A program made the translations under genes and the position numbers. This document shows positions 49,441 to 59,933 of a DNA stretch of 64,000 nt, piece by piece. Position 1 is the first letter of the stretch, and every line of letters starts with the position of its first letter. The stretch lies in the NCBI RefSeq assembly GCF_003202155.1, contig NZ_QFLI01000004.1, forward strand, positions 372,001-436,000, in the 5' to 3' direction. Source of the stretch: Marinifilum breve. GTDB lineage: Bacteria > Bacteroidota > Bacteroidia > Bacteroidales > Marinifilaceae. The notes beneath the pieces were generated by a model. It searched no databases. It worked only from the letters and a program-made list of their open reading frames with translations, and had not been told where the DNA came from.

Positions 49441-50247
49441 TTATCTCTTTTTGTAATATTTCATTGCTTCCGGAAGGAATGCTTTTAGATTTGCCACACG
49501 TGTATCGTCTGCCGGGTGAGTCGAAAGGAATTCCGGTGGCTTTTGTCCACCACTTTCTCCCATACGCTTCCAAAATTCAACAGCTTCCGATGGATCATAA
49601 CCTGCCATTGCCATAAAAATCAATCCCATTTTATCAGCTTCGTTTTCATGAGAACGAGAGAAAGGCAGCATCACACCAACATTAGCACCAACTCCAAAAG
49701 CAGTCATCCAAATCTGTTGAGTTTCTGCAGGTTTTTCGTTTAAAGCAATTGCCAAACCTTGTCCTAAAGCCTGTATTCCCATTTGCTGACTCATGCGTTC
49801 ATTACCATGACGTGCTACGGCATGAGCAATTTCGTGTCCCATAACTACCGCTAATCCGGTTTCAGTTTGAGTGTATGGTAAAATCCCTGTATAGAAAACC
49901 ACTTTTCCTCCAGGCATACACCAGGCATTTGGTGTGTCATCTTCAACCAAATTAAATTCCCATTGAAAATTGGCAACTCTATCTCCCATTCCATTGGCAT
50001 TCATGAATTCTTCTACCGCCTTGGCTATACGATCTCCACATGATTTAACCATGGCAACTTTCGCTTTGTCTTTCGAAAGTTTATTCTCCTTTAAAAAGGC
50101 ATCATATTGCGTAAGACTTGTTGCAATCATTTCACGTTCTGGGAAAAGATTCATTTGTTTACGCCCAGTGATTGGTACAGTAGCACAGGCTGCCAATACA
50201 AATACCAAGCCTGTTAATAGTAGATTACGGATTGTTTTGCTTGTCAT
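49441..50247 (-). CDS. M48-family metallopeptidase lipoprotein
   Basis: 268 aa with lipobox cysteine C21 (LVFVLAAC), thus membrane-anchored in the periplasm. Zinc motif HEIAH (His138, Glu139, His142) and third ligand in ENEADKMG near Glu203. It fits the LoiP/BepA-like (Oma1-type) group that degrades misfolded outer-membrane proteins. Related Bacteroidota proteins are often linked to envelope quality control. Confidence 0.9.
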   Translation of the reverse strand: MTSKTIRNLLLTGLVFVLAACATVPITGRKQMNLFPEREMIATSLTQYDAFLKENKLSKDKAKVAMVKSCGDRIAKAVEEFMNANGMGDRVANFQWEFNLVEDDTPNAWCMPGGKVVFYTGILPYTQTETGLAVVMGHEIAHAVARHGNERMSQQMGIQALGQGLAIALNEKPAETQQIWMTAFGVGANVGVMLPFSRSHENEADKMGLIFMAMAGYDPSEAVEFWKRMGESGGQKPPEFLSTHPADDTRVANLKAFLPEAMKYYKKR

Positions 50248-50367
50248 TATTATTTGGTTTTTAGTTTATCTATTTTCACGCAAAGGTCGCAAATTTCTCA
50301 TTTTTAAGATCGCAAAGCCTGAACAATGTGCTTTCTGCTCTTAAATGGCTGATTATTTGCATCCACT

Positions 50368-52500
50368 TTATTTATTCTTGAATTCTTCTTGTAACTGTTT
50401 GAGTAATTCCTCTACACTAGTAACGGGAATTTTACACGTTCTATTTTTACAAAGATAAAAAGTTGTTTGCTTTGGGACATAACGATTTTTTAGCAAAGGC
50501 AAATCACTCTCGGTTAAACTTCCGGAAATAAGCACATTGGGCAAAAAGAGTGATTCTAATTTTTGTTTTTCTCCTATTGCCAAATCACCCACTACTACCA
50601 ATTCGTAAGTAGAATTTGCCAAGTTAAAGAACAATTGTCCCCAATTAAAATGATAGGATGGCACTTTTAACATTCGTTCGTAAACATTGGCAAGCATTTG
50701 CTTCGATCTTTCAATATAAGCCTCTTCCTCCAAGTATGTTCCCAAAAGAAATAAAGATTTTGCCATGGAAGAGTTTGATGATGGAATTACATTGTCCATC
50801 AATTCCATTTTTCTCGCTATCAATTCAGGATCTTCATCGGATGTATAAAAAAACATTCCTGATTTTTCGTCTGAAAAATGTGACATCACCTCCTTCATCA
50901 GTCCATCAGCTTTAATTAAATAATCTTCTTTAAAACTGGCTTGGTATAAGGCTATATAGGATTCAATAGTAAAAGAATAATCATCCAGAAAAGCATTGAT
51001 TTTCGAAACTCCATCCTTGTAATTTCGGTGTAAATGACCTTCTCCTTTTACCAAATTTGTCTCAATAAAACCCATAGCTTTCTCTGCTCTTTCCAGGTAC
51101 TCTTGTTTTCCCAATGCCTTGTAAGCATCCACATATCCTTTAATCATCAATGCATTCCAACTAGTTAAAGCTTTATCATCCAAACCCGGGCGAATTCTTT
51201 CTTCACGCTTCAACAACAATTGATTCGAAGCTTTCTTTATTTTCTCATCAAATTGTTCTGTGGTAATTCCCAATTTCGCAGCAAGTTCTTTTTTATCGGC
51301 TGAAATCATTAAAATGTTTCCTTCTTCCCAATTCGCTTTTTCAGTGATTCCAAAATACTCGCAAAACCAATCAGCATCTTCATTTAAAACACCTTCAATT
51401 TCTGATTTTTCCCAAACATAGAATTTGCCTTCAACACCTTCACTATCGGCATCCAAAGAAGAATAAAATCCTCCATTGGGCAAGCTCAATTCCCGATCAA
51501 CAAAAGCCAAAGTTTCTTCAATTACCCTTTTGTATTCTGGAATTTTCGTCAGACTATACGCCTCGGCATATAAACTTACCAATTGAGCATTATCGTAAAG
51601 CATTTTCTCAAAGTGCGGAACTTTCCAAATGGCATCCACCGAATATCTGGCAAATCCACCTCCAATTTGATCATAAATTCCTCCTGCCGCCATTTTATCC
51701 AGTGTAAGTACCACATGATCTAAAGCTGATCGATCTTTGCAGGCATGATAATATCGAAGCAAAAACTGAAGAGAACCTGGCAATGGAAATTTAGGGGCAC
51801 GATTATTGCCACCTTCAACTTTATCGAAATCCTTTTGCCAATTTGCATAACCTGATTTCACATCGTTTATATTAAATTGCTTAAGCTCCGATCTTACTTC
51901 AATCAATTCATTGCTTCTTACTCCTTCTGAAATCTGATCAGCTACTTTTTCAACCTTATCTTTCTCGCTTAACCAAGCATTTTGAATTCCCTGCAAAACT
52001 CTCACCCAATCATTTGGTCGAAAGTAGGTTCCTCCAAAAAATGGTTTTCCATCGGGCATGGCAAAACAATTGAGTGGCCAACCACCACTACCCGTCATCA
52101 ATTGCACGGCATCCATGTAGATTCTATCAATGTCTGGTCGCTCCTCCCTATCTACCTTTATACAAACGAAAAATTCGTTCATAATTTTAGCAATCTCTTC
52201 ATTCTCGAAGCTCTCACGTTCCATTACATGACACCAATGACAGGCAGCATAACCAATACTAACCAGTATTACTTTATTCTCATCTTTTGCCTTTTGCAAA
52301 GCTTCTTCTCCCCATGGATACCAATCAACTGGATTATGCGCATGCTGCAACAAGTAAGGACTATTTTCCTGAGCCAATCGGTTTGTATATTGAACTTTCA
52401 TCTGTTTCTTTTTATGCTGAGAGCAAGATTGAATTGGTAGTAGGCAGACTAATAAAACCATGGCCAATACAAATTCATATCTCTCGCGAAGGTGTAACAT
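50368..52500 (-). CDS. Thioredoxin-domain (DUF255/YyaL) lipoprotein
   Basis: 710 aa with lipobox cysteine C26 (PIQSC). The thioredoxin-like N-terminal domain has [21 protein letters not shown] (in part) and the active-site-like AACHWCHVM, followed by REERPDID. The rest is an alpha/alpha toroid-like domain with [25 protein letters not shown] and [13 protein letters not shown]. Related to human SPATA20. The family's true activity is unsettled. Confidence 0.85.
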   Translation of the reverse strand: MLHLRERYEFVLAMVLLVCLLPIQSCSQHKKKQMKVQYTNRLAQENSPYLLQHAHNPVDWYPWGEEALQKAKDENKVILVSIGYAACHWCHVMERESFENEEIAKIMNEFFVCIKVDREERPDIDRIYMDAVQLMTGSGGWPLNCFAMPDGKPFFGGTYFRPNDWVRVLQGIQNAWLSEKDKVEKVADQISEGVRSNELIEVRSELKQFNINDVKSGYANWQKDFDKVEGGNNRAPKFPLPGSLQFLLRYYHACKDRSALDHVVLTLDKMAAGGIYDQIGGGFARYSVDAIWKVPHFEKMLYDNAQLVSLYAEAYSLTKIPEYKRVIEETLAFVDRELSLPNGGFYSSLDADSEGVEGKFYVWEKSEIEGVLNEDADWFCEYFGITEKANWEEGNILMISADKKELAAKLGITTEQFDEKIKKASNQLLLKREERIRPGLDDKALTSWNALMIKGYVDAYKALGKQEYLERAEKAMGFIETNLVKGEGHLHRNYKDGVSKINAFLDDYSFTIESYIALYQASFKEDYLIKADGLMKEVMSHFSDEKSGMFFYTSDEDPELIARKMELMDNVIPSSNSSMAKSLFLLGTYLEEEAYIERSKQMLANVYERMLKVPSYHFNWGQLFFNLANSTYELVVVGDLAIGEKQKLESLFLPNVLISGSLTESDLPLLKNRYVPKQTTFYLCKNRTCKIPVTSVEELLKQLQEEFKNK

Positions 52501-52599
52501 TCATTAAAGATAGAATTTATTTTAAATGATTCTAAATAAAAAAGCAGCAATACCATAATGGTACCACTGCTCTCCAAACCAATATTATTTTATTATTTC

Positions 52600-53508
52600 T
52601 TACCCGCCAACGCTTGCTGAAATTCCATACTCAGTAAATATTTCTTGTGCTCTTGCTAATTCATCCTCACTTGGAATTTCCATATTTTCCACCAAATACT
52701 CCGATCCCAATTTTGTATGCTTGTGTTTTCCCACATCATGATAAGGCAATAAATTCACTTCCTTGCGTTTCCATGGAATTGTAGACAAGAAATCCGCCAT
52801 TCTTTCTATCGTTTCCTCATCAGCATTTACCCCTTTTATAAAGGGTACTCTGATGATAAAGTCAGCATTGTTTTCAGCCAGCAACTGGATATTTTTCAAT
52901 ATCAATTCATTATTTACTCCTGTATATTTCCTGTGCACCTCCGACTCGAAAGCTTTAAAGTCAACCAAAAACAAATTGGTTCGCTTGGCCACTTCCAATA
53001 CCACTTCTGATTTGGCAAACAAGGTGGTATCCACAACTCGGTGAATGTCTTTTTCAGCACATTTATCCAGAATTTCAATTAAGCTCTTGTAGTGCATTAA
53101 AGGTTCGCCTCCCGAAAAAGTAACGCCACCTTCCGAGTGATCAAAGAATATAGTTTCCCTTTCAATAATCTTCATCAACTCATCGCTTGAGTATACTTTC
53201 CCAGACATTTCGATGGCTTTGGTAGGACAAACCATGGCACATTTACCACACAAAGTACACTTTTCAATATCAGTTACAATACCTTGACGCGTAAGTTTCA
53301 ATGCCGATTCCGGACAAATTTCAACACACTTTACCGAACCTATGCATTTCGATTCGGTATACATTTTTTGTGCATAGGGCGATATGCTTTCTGGGTTATG
53401 ACACCAGACACAGGACAAAGGACAACCTTTATAAAAGATTGTCACTCTAATTCCCGGTCCGTCATTGATTGCATATCTTTTTATATCAAAAATTAATGCT
53501 TTACTCAT
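52600..53508 (-). CDS. Glycyl-radical enzyme activating protein (radical SAM)
   Basis: A 302-aa radical SAM enzyme that installs the glycyl radical on its partner. The SAM cluster motif is CPLSCVWC, after FYKGC; two further 4Fe-4S ferredoxin motifs (CVEICP; CTLCGKCAMVCP) lie at about 55-95, as in the activases of dehydratase-type glycyl radical enzymes. GGVTFSGGEPL is also present. Its ATG overlaps the stop of the glycyl radical enzyme by one base (TAATG), so the genes are translationally coupled. Confidence 0.93.
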   Translation of the reverse strand: MSKALIFDIKRYAINDGPGIRVTIFYKGCPLSCVWCHNPESISPYAQKMYTESKCIGSVKCVEICPESALKLTRQGIVTDIEKCTLCGKCAMVCPTKAIEMSGKVYSSDELMKIIERETIFFDHSEGGVTFSGGEPLMHYKSLIEILDKCAEKDIHRVVDTTLFAKSEVVLEVAKRTNLFLVDFKAFESEVHRKYTGVNNELILKNIQLLAENNADFIIRVPFIKGVNADEETIERMADFLSTIPWKRKEVNLLPYHDVGKHKHTKLGSEYLVENMEIPSEDELARAQEIFTEYGISASVGG

Positions 53509-55949
53509 TAAAACGATTCATTTTCTGTTCTGTCGATTACTTCCTGCTGCAAATCTGCATTCATATCATTAAAGTAATCGCTATATCCTGCCATCCTCAC
53601 CAGTAAATCCTTATAATCTTCAGGTGTTTTTTGTGCAGCCAATAAGGTTGCTGTATCCACAATATTAAACTGAATGTGATGTCCTCCCAATGAGAAATAA
53701 CTTCTGATCAATTTCGATAGTTTGGCAATGTCTTCATCACGCTTCAACAAACTTGGCAAGAAACGTTGATTCAACAAAGTTCCACCTGATTTCGTGTGAT
53801 CCAATTTGGTAAGCGATCGGATTACTGCTGAAGGTCCGTGCGTATCGCAACCATGAGATGGAGAAGTTCCATCAGAAATGGATTTTCCTGCCAAACGACC
53901 ATTTGGAGTGGCTCCCATAACTTTACCAAAGTAAACGTGGCAAGTAGTCGAAAGCATATTCAAATGGAAAGTTTCTCCTTTGGTATTTGGTTTTCCATCA
54001 ATTGCTGCAAACAAATCGTTGTATACCTTTAAGGCGATATCATCTGCATAATCGTCATCATTTCCGAAGAATGGCGTATTGTTCAAAATGGTTTGACGCA
54101 ATACCTCTTCTCCTTCAAAATTGATTGCAACTGCATCCAAGATGGTATCAATACTAAAATTCTTATCCTCGAAAACATGTTTCTTTAGGGTTGATAAACT
54201 ATCGGTTACCGTTCCCAATCCAGTACACTGAATATAGTTGGTATTGTAGCGCGGACCAGCATTATAATAATCTCTACCTCGAGCAATACAATCATCAGTT
54301 AATACAGACAACAAAGGAGCTGGCGCATATTTGGCAAACATTCGATCAATGTAATTGCTCACCCTGATTTTCTGATCGACAACAAAATTCAATTGCTTCA
54401 AAAATGCCTCGTATAACTCGTTGTAAGAAGTAAATGTTCTTGGATCTCCTGTTTCGATACCTGCTTTTTTGCCAGTTACCGGATCGATTCCGTTATTTAA
54501 GGTTACCTCAAGAATTTTAGGAACATTCAAATATCCAGTCAACACGTAAGCTTCCTTACCAAAGGCTCCAACTTCAATACAACCACTACATCCACCTTCG
54601 CGAGCATCTTCAATGCTTTTTCCATGTCCCAACATCTCCATGATGTAAACATCCGGATTAAATACAGAAGGATAACCATGTCCCTGACGAATTACATTAC
54701 ATCCTGCTTTTAAAAATCTTTCAGGAGTTCTCGAACTAATATGAATGGAGCTACCTGGCTGTAAAATATGAAGGTCTTCAATAATGTCAAGCATGATATA
54801 GGAAACCTCGCTTACCCCGTCTGATCCATCTTTTCTTACACCACCAATGTTAATGTTGGTAAAATCATTGTAAGTTCCACTCTCACGAGCTGTAATTCCA
54901 ACCTTTGGAGGTGCTGGCTGATTGTTCACCTTAATCCAGAAACAAGAAAGCAATTCTTTGGCCTCATCTCTGCTTAGTTTTCCTTCTGCCGATTCTCTAT
55001 TGTAGAAAGGTTCAAGGTGCTGATCGAAATGACCTGGATTCATGGCATCCCAACCATTCAATTCTGTAATGGTTCCCAAATGCATCCACCAGTACATTTG
55101 AATGGCTTCCCAGAATGTTCTTGGTGCATTGGCAGGAACCCAACGACAAACTTCTGCAATTTTCAGTAATTCTGCTTTTCTGCTTTCATCTTCTTCTTTT
55201 GCCGCCAATTCTTCAGCCAAATCTGCATGACGTTCTGATAATAAAATTGCTGCATCGCAAGAGATGGCCATTGCCTGAAGCTCCTCTAATTTATCTGTAG
55301 CTTCATCATCGTTCATGTAATCCAAACGATCGATATGGTCCTGAATGTCTTTCTTAAATTCCAGTAAGCCTTTTTTATAAATCTTACCATCTAAAGTAGT
55401 GTGACCTGGTGCACGCTGTTCCATAAACTCAGTGAACAAACCTGCCTCGTATGCTGCCTTCCACTCCTCTGGTACATGATTAAAAATTCTTTCTCTTTGG
55501 GTACGACCCTCCCAGTAAGGGATCACTTCCTTGGCATAAGTATCAATATCTTCCTGTGAAATGGTATAGCGCTGCAACTCGCGAGTATTTAAAACATTTA
55601 AGTCATCAACACTGTGGCAGGTTAACTCAGGAAAAGTTGGAACCGACTTTGGTGAAGGCCCACGCTCCCCAACGATCAATTCGCCATTGCCAATGTAAAT
55701 GGTTTTGTGCTTACATATTTCGTAGAAAGTTTTGGCACGCAATACTGGAATTGAGTATTTGCCGTAATTTTCCTTGTAAAACTCAGTTTCGATTAAAGCA
55801 CGCTCAATAGAAAGTGATGGTTCAGTATCAACACTTACTTTTCTTAGTTGCTTTATTCTATCATTCATGCCCGGACCTTGTCCGTTGTTTTTATCGAAGT
55901 TACTTCCCGACTTTGCCGCTCTTTGCGGAATGGTTTTATCTATTGTCAT
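53508..55949 (-). CDS. Glycyl radical enzyme, trans-4-hydroxyproline-dehydratase-like
   Basis: 813 aa. The C-terminal radical motif is RMAGYSDYF with Gly788. The active-site loop has Cys457 and Glu459 (SGCIEVGAFGKE), the Cys-x-Glu pattern of dehydratase/lyase members; pyruvate formate-lyase has two adjacent Cys instead. From memory it resembles clostridial HypD throughout: FMEQRAPGH, NNQPAPPKVGIT, GGTLLNQRF, GHHIQFN. In HypD clusters a proC gene follows, but none is here. I place it near HypD; substrate remains open. Oxygen-sensitive, cytosolic. Confidence 0.85.
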   Translation of the reverse strand: MTIDKTIPQRAAKSGSNFDKNNGQGPGMNDRIKQLRKVSVDTEPSLSIERALIETEFYKENYGKYSIPVLRAKTFYEICKHKTIYIGNGELIVGERGPSPKSVPTFPELTCHSVDDLNVLNTRELQRYTISQEDIDTYAKEVIPYWEGRTQRERIFNHVPEEWKAAYEAGLFTEFMEQRAPGHTTLDGKIYKKGLLEFKKDIQDHIDRLDYMNDDEATDKLEELQAMAISCDAAILLSERHADLAEELAAKEEDESRKAELLKIAEVCRWVPANAPRTFWEAIQMYWWMHLGTITELNGWDAMNPGHFDQHLEPFYNRESAEGKLSRDEAKELLSCFWIKVNNQPAPPKVGITARESGTYNDFTNINIGGVRKDGSDGVSEVSYIMLDIIEDLHILQPGSSIHISSRTPERFLKAGCNVIRQGHGYPSVFNPDVYIMEMLGHGKSIEDAREGGCSGCIEVGAFGKEAYVLTGYLNVPKILEVTLNNGIDPVTGKKAGIETGDPRTFTSYNELYEAFLKQLNFVVDQKIRVSNYIDRMFAKYAPAPLLSVLTDDCIARGRDYYNAGPRYNTNYIQCTGLGTVTDSLSTLKKHVFEDKNFSIDTILDAVAINFEGEEVLRQTILNNTPFFGNDDDYADDIALKVYNDLFAAIDGKPNTKGETFHLNMLSTTCHVYFGKVMGATPNGRLAGKSISDGTSPSHGCDTHGPSAVIRSLTKLDHTKSGGTLLNQRFLPSLLKRDEDIAKLSKLIRSYFSLGGHHIQFNIVDTATLLAAQKTPEDYKDLLVRMAGYSDYFNDMNADLQQEVIDRTENESF

Positions 55950-56327
55950 TGTTTTTCTATTAATCTATTCGAAACGATGTTTTTGGGTACTGCATATGCA
56001 TTCCAGCTAGGAATATCAGTACTTAAAAATAAAATGTAGCTTGTGACAGCAAGGTGCACCAACACATTGCCATTGGAAGGACAATTGTTTAAGAATAGAT
56101 TATTAAACAACTAAAAAGTCTGCGGTAACTGTATGTTAAAGTATGGTTCACGTACATATCAACATCTTTTGACTGAACCAAATTTACGAAATATTATCAT
56201 CTGAGATACAAATCTCAATTAAATTCTTGTTATCTATAAATGATCTTAACAAACTTATGTCACAACCACACATAATCTATGCTTTTTCATTAACTTACTG
56301 CTGCTTTTCATCTACTCGAAATAAAAC
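55950..56327 (-). promoter_or_regulatory. Control region of the glycyl radical enzyme operon
   Basis: Contains a minus-strand -7 match TAAATTTG at 56186-56179 and, above it, the perfect palindrome TGAGAT-ACAA-ATCTCA at 56212-56227. The palindrome centre would lie about 47 bp before the predicted start, suitable for an activator. An inverted repeat TTGTTTAA (56085-56092) / TTAAACAA (56103-56110) lies in the predicted leader. No gene is visible here. Confidence 0.45.
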
Positions 56328-57110
56328 ATGAAATCACACCATCTTATACTCATTGCAATTATTACCTCTTTTTTATTCTTAAAATGCACTGAACAAAAAG
56401 AACAAGTCCGATATGAAGAATTGAAATTAGCTGAACTGTTCAATTGTTTCATGAACTCTACTGATAGTCTTGAAGAACAAAAGCTTATTCATTTTTTAGA
56501 TGATTCGATTGTGAAGTATCCTTATGACCATTTTTTCACATTTGAGAAATATGATTCTACCAAGAAGCAATTAAATCTTTATTTTCATTTATGCACTAGT
56601 GACATTGAATACAACATTAAACGACGAAATGCTTTCGTTATAGATATTGACAAGAAGAATAAAATCACATTAAATGGAAACAATTACTCTGATATACTTC
56701 CCATAAATGATATGATTGTTGATTTTCTTCAAAACAAAAAAGACACCAATACATTATCCGACAAGACATTAAAAAACATACCTATATTGGGAGAAGTTGA
56801 AGTTAGCAAAGGAGGATTTATTCTTCATACCCAACTCATACCTGATAAAAATAATAATCAATCAAGTTGGTTGATAACTAAGAAATACATTGATATAATC
56901 CTTTCTGTAAATTATCAATTAAGAAAGTTGTCTTCTCTTAAATATTTTGAATCGGAATACTCAAGACTTAATCCAGAACAAAAGAATGCCATTAGGAAAC
57001 TAAATCCAGTTTATATCATTATTTACCCAAATTGGACAATGGGAAAAATTAAACCACCACCTCCTCCACTTCCAGTTTTATCAAATAAAATTATTAAAAA
57101 AGAAAGTTAA
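56328..57110 (+). CDS. Lipoprotein of unknown function
   Basis: 260 aa with lipobox cysteine C20 (SFLFLKC). The mature part is mixed alpha/beta, and the C-terminus carries a run of prolines (KPPPPPLP) before a basic tail. No family is recognised. AT-rich codon use and the long A/T upstream region do not differ sharply from the neighbours. Confidence 0.65.
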   Translation: MKSHHLILIAIITSFLFLKCTEQKEQVRYEELKLAELFNCFMNSTDSLEEQKLIHFLDDSIVKYPYDHFFTFEKYDSTKKQLNLYFHLCTSDIEYNIKRRNAFVIDIDKKNKITLNGNNYSDILPINDMIVDFLQNKKDTNTLSDKTLKNIPILGEVEVSKGGFILHTQLIPDKNNNQSSWLITKKYIDIILSVNYQLRKLSSLKYFESEYSRLNPEQKNAIRKLNPVYIIIYPNWTMGKIKPPPPPLPVLSNKIIKKES

Positions 57111-57188
57111 AACATTAACATATAAGATAAAGCTAGCTACTTATAAAACCTATTTTAAACAATTCGGCACCATACTTGTTTTTAATGC

Positions 57189-57719
57189 ATGGGAACACTA
57201 TTAATTCTATTACAGATGTTAACGCATGCGGACACAAAAGTATTGGCCGATTTCACCAGTGATACAAATCTATCGGATTGGTACATTGTAAACGATGTGG
57301 TGATGGGTGGTAGATCGGATTCAGGAATTTTTCTGAACGGTGAAAACTGTGCCGTATTTAAGGGCTATGTTTCGTTGGAAAACAATGGAGGTTTTGCCAT
57401 GGTAAAGCACATTTTTGATCCCATTGAAATTGATGCTCATTCCAAAATAGTGATGAAGATTAAAGGTGATGGCAAGCGATATCAAGTACGATTAAAATCA
57501 CAAATTTCCCAGTCTCATTCACACATCAATTACTTCACCACAACAGGTGATTGGCAGGTTATTGAGATCCCATTCAAAGATTTCTATGCCAGTTTTCGTG
57601 GCAGACGCTTGAGTTATCCGAATTTTAATGCTGATCAACTGTCGGAGGTAGCTTTTTTAATCGGCAATAAAAAAGCTGAGGAATTCCAATTGAAAATCAA
57701 ATGGATTGCTTTGAAGTAA
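57189..57719 (+). CDS. CIA30-family protein
   Basis: 176 aa matching the complex-I-intermediate-associated 30 family, a galactose-binding-like jelly roll: VLADFTSDTNLSDWYIVND, VVMGGRSDSG, GGFAMVKHIFD, DWQVIEIPFKDFY and a conserved arginine region (FRGRRLSYP). Bacterial members are not known to build complex I. The N-terminus is short and no clear signal peptide is seen. Role unknown; carbohydrate binding is possible. Confidence 0.85.
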   Translation: MGTLLILLQMLTHADTKVLADFTSDTNLSDWYIVNDVVMGGRSDSGIFLNGENCAVFKGYVSLENNGGFAMVKHIFDPIEIDAHSKIVMKIKGDGKRYQVRLKSQISQSHSHINYFTTTGDWQVIEIPFKDFYASFRGRRLSYPNFNADQLSEVAFLIGNKKAEEFQLKIKWIALK

Positions 57720-57722
57720 GCA

Positions 57723-58148
57723 TCAGGTATACTTCATAAATTTCACAATTAAATCAACAATGGCTTGTGAACTTTGCTTAAGTGCTTCTCTTATATCGTT
57801 GGAGGACATTACATCGGTAAAGCCTGGTAAATCTTTCGAATCTTCTTTGCTTAATTTCTGATATCCCATGCTCCACTCCGGGAAAGATCTTTGATCAATA
57901 TCCTCTTCTAATATCTTTACAATATTGGTGTGGCGATTATCATTCTGCAAGCGATCGTAAAGAGTACGAATTGTGTCTGTTTCTCCTTCTATCACCTGAA
58001 TAAAAATCTCATCGTTGTAAAGAAGTAAACCTGTAACTCCGTTTGCCAAGTTCTTTGGTCTGATTTCAGACAATAACTGATCGAGTTCCAACTCCGAAAG
58101 TTGATTCCTCGAAAAGCTAACATATACGATATGAATTAGATTAGGCAT
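57723..58148 (-). CDS. BLUF-domain blue-light sensor
   Basis: 141 aa consisting almost only of a BLUF domain. The flavin-switch residues are present: Tyr9 (HIVYVS), Asn33, Gln51 (FIQVIEG) and the Trp/Met segment FPEWSMGY. BLUF proteins bind FAD and change conformation in blue light. No effector domain is fused, so it must act through a protein partner that is not evident here. Overlapping terminator sequence was not seen; it is convergent with the CIA30 gene. Confidence 0.9.
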   Translation of the reverse strand: MPNLIHIVYVSFSRNQLSELELDQLLSEIRPKNLANGVTGLLLYNDEIFIQVIEGETDTIRTLYDRLQNDNRHTNIVKILEEDIDQRSFPEWSMGYQKLSKEDSKDLPGFTDVMSSNDIREALKQSSQAIVDLIVKFMKYT

Positions 58149-58288
58149 AGACTAAAGTTACAAAAGATCACGAGTCTTTTTATATAGATTAATCAATATA
58201 CATATACTTTGGAGTATCACCCATCAAAAAAGCCATATCAATCTCCAATCTTTAGTTATATTAGTTTCTATTATTAAAACCTGATAGC

Positions 58289-58654
58289 ATGAAGATCAAT
58301 TTAAAAGAGAACTTTGAAAATATTAAAGATTACTTTTCACCCAAAGTGCTTGGCGAAGTAAACGATGTATATGTAAAAATTGCCAAAATCAAAGGTGATG
58401 AACTACCATGGCACGATCACAAAAACGAAGATGAAATGTTTTTAATTATCGAAGGGAGTCTGCTAATGGAAGTAGAAGGGACAGAATCTTTTGTTATGAA
58501 TGAAGGTGAATTATTTATCGTTAAGAAAGGACTTCAGCATCGCGTATCTGCTCAATCCGAATGCAAAATCATGTTACTTGAAAACAAATCTACAGCACAT
58601 ACCGGGGACGTAGAGTCGGATATTACAAAAGATATTAAGGATCAATTAAAATAA
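58289..58654 (+). CDS. Cupin-domain protein
   Basis: A 121-aa single-domain beta-barrel protein. Cupin motif 1 is WHDHKNEDEMFLIIEG, with two histidines and a glutamate; motif 2 is KKGLQHRVSA with a histidine. These form a metal site. Cupins of this kind act in sugar or small-molecule chemistry, but no substrate is evident. It lies 74 bp before the DMT transporter gene. Confidence 0.85.
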   Translation: MKINLKENFENIKDYFSPKVLGEVNDVYVKIAKIKGDELPWHDHKNEDEMFLIIEGSLLMEVEGTESFVMNEGELFIVKKGLQHRVSAQSECKIMLLENKSTAHTGDVESDITKDIKDQLK

Positions 58655-58728
58655 GATTTTTAGTTATTTTGCTAGCATCCGCCATAAAAGCCTATACCTT
58701 TGCCAAGAATTTAACACGAAGCTTTTAA

Positions 58729-59613
58729 ATGAAACGAGAAGGAAGTTCTTATGGCATTTTCCTAATGATATTGTCGGTAATTGCCTTTGGTATTATGACC
58801 ACTCTGGTGCGAAGCATGGCTCATGTAAGTACCTACATTACAGTTTTTGTTCGATTCGCCATTGGTGTCGGAGTAATCGGAATACTGGCAATGATGCGAA
58901 AAATCGATCTTAAATTTGTTCGCAGTCCATTGCTTCTATTACGTGGAGTTACCGGCACAATATCCGTTGCTTTGTTTTATCTGGCTATTGTTAAAATTGG
59001 TATGGGCAAAGCCTCGGTGTACTCCTATTCTTACCCGCTTTTTGCCTCATTGCTAAGTGCCATAGTCCTGAAAGAAAAAATTCAAACTGCAAAGTGGTTG
59101 ATGATGTTGTTGGCACTGACTGGCATTGTAATGGTTTCGTTTCAATTTACCGAAGCTGGAAAATCGTGGAGTTTCGGGTGGTTCGATTTTTTAGCCATGC
59201 TCAGCGCAATAACCAATGCAGTATCCATATTAATTGTGAAAAAACTGCATGGCACCGATAACTCTTATGCCATCTTTTTTGCCCAATCTATTGTTGGATT
59301 CTGGATATTTCTTGTTCCGGCCAACCTTCCCGAACTAACCGGTCCGGTTACCAGCAGCTATATATTAATATTTATAGGTCTGGCTTCGGCATGTGCACAA
59401 TTGTTGAACACCGAAGGCTACCGACATGTTTCCATAGCAACAGGTTCTCCTTTCCACATGCTCATCCCGATTGTAAATGTGATAATAGGAGTATTTGTTT
59501 TTAACGAAGTATTCACAACACAGGAAATCATTGGATCTTCATTGGTAGTGATGGCTTGCCTTGGCATTTTACGTTTAAATAGTCGTATGCAAACTCAAGT
59601 AAAACATGCTTAG
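58729..59613 (+). CDS. DMT-superfamily (EamA) transporter
   Basis: 294 aa with ten hydrophobic helices arranged as two EamA repeats (about 8-135 and 150-285). Conserved MGKASVYSYSYPLFASLLSA and the second-repeat region around FNEVFTTQEIIGSSL are present. It belongs to the RhaT/YdcZ-like drug/metabolite exporters. Substrate unknown. Confidence 0.85.
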   Translation: MKREGSSYGIFLMILSVIAFGIMTTLVRSMAHVSTYITVFVRFAIGVGVIGILAMMRKIDLKFVRSPLLLLRGVTGTISVALFYLAIVKIGMGKASVYSYSYPLFASLLSAIVLKEKIQTAKWLMMLLALTGIVMVSFQFTEAGKSWSFGWFDFLAMLSAITNAVSILIVKKLHGTDNSYAIFFAQSIVGFWIFLVPANLPELTGPVTSSYILIFIGLASACAQLLNTEGYRHVSIATGSPFHMLIPIVNVIIGVFVFNEVFTTQEIIGSSLVVMACLGILRLNSRMQTQVKHA

Positions 59614-59933
59614 ATATGATTACTTATATAAATTAAGGTTTAAAAAGCATCATTAAGGTTTATTTAGGAGTTCTTCCATTTTAGGGAATCCGCGATAACT
59701 ATCTGGAAGCAACAGCCAGAAGGGGGTATTTTTGATTAAATTGATCTTATTTCACCCTTTTCCCTGTCGGGATTTTGTTCACATTAAACTCAATTTTCAA
59801 TTGTGTTTACGAGCTCCGCTTCGCTACGGTTCCCTAGGAGGGAAAAACTCAACTTGAAAAAGTGATAAAATTCATTATCGCATAACCAGTACAGTTGTTT
59901 TAACCTTTGAGCAGCATTATTAATTCCATTAAA
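59614..59933. other. Intergenic region, no gene
   Basis: About 320 bp of AT-rich sequence with a short GC-rich block at 59808-59846. Two ATTAAGGTTTA copies occur near 59632 and 59652. Nothing further is supported. Confidence 0.5.

Noticed and set aside
53508-55949. Calling the glycyl radical enzyme pyruvate formate-lyase (pflB)
   Set aside because: The active-site loop is Cys-Ile-Glu, not adjacent cysteines, and the activase has extra ferredoxin clusters.
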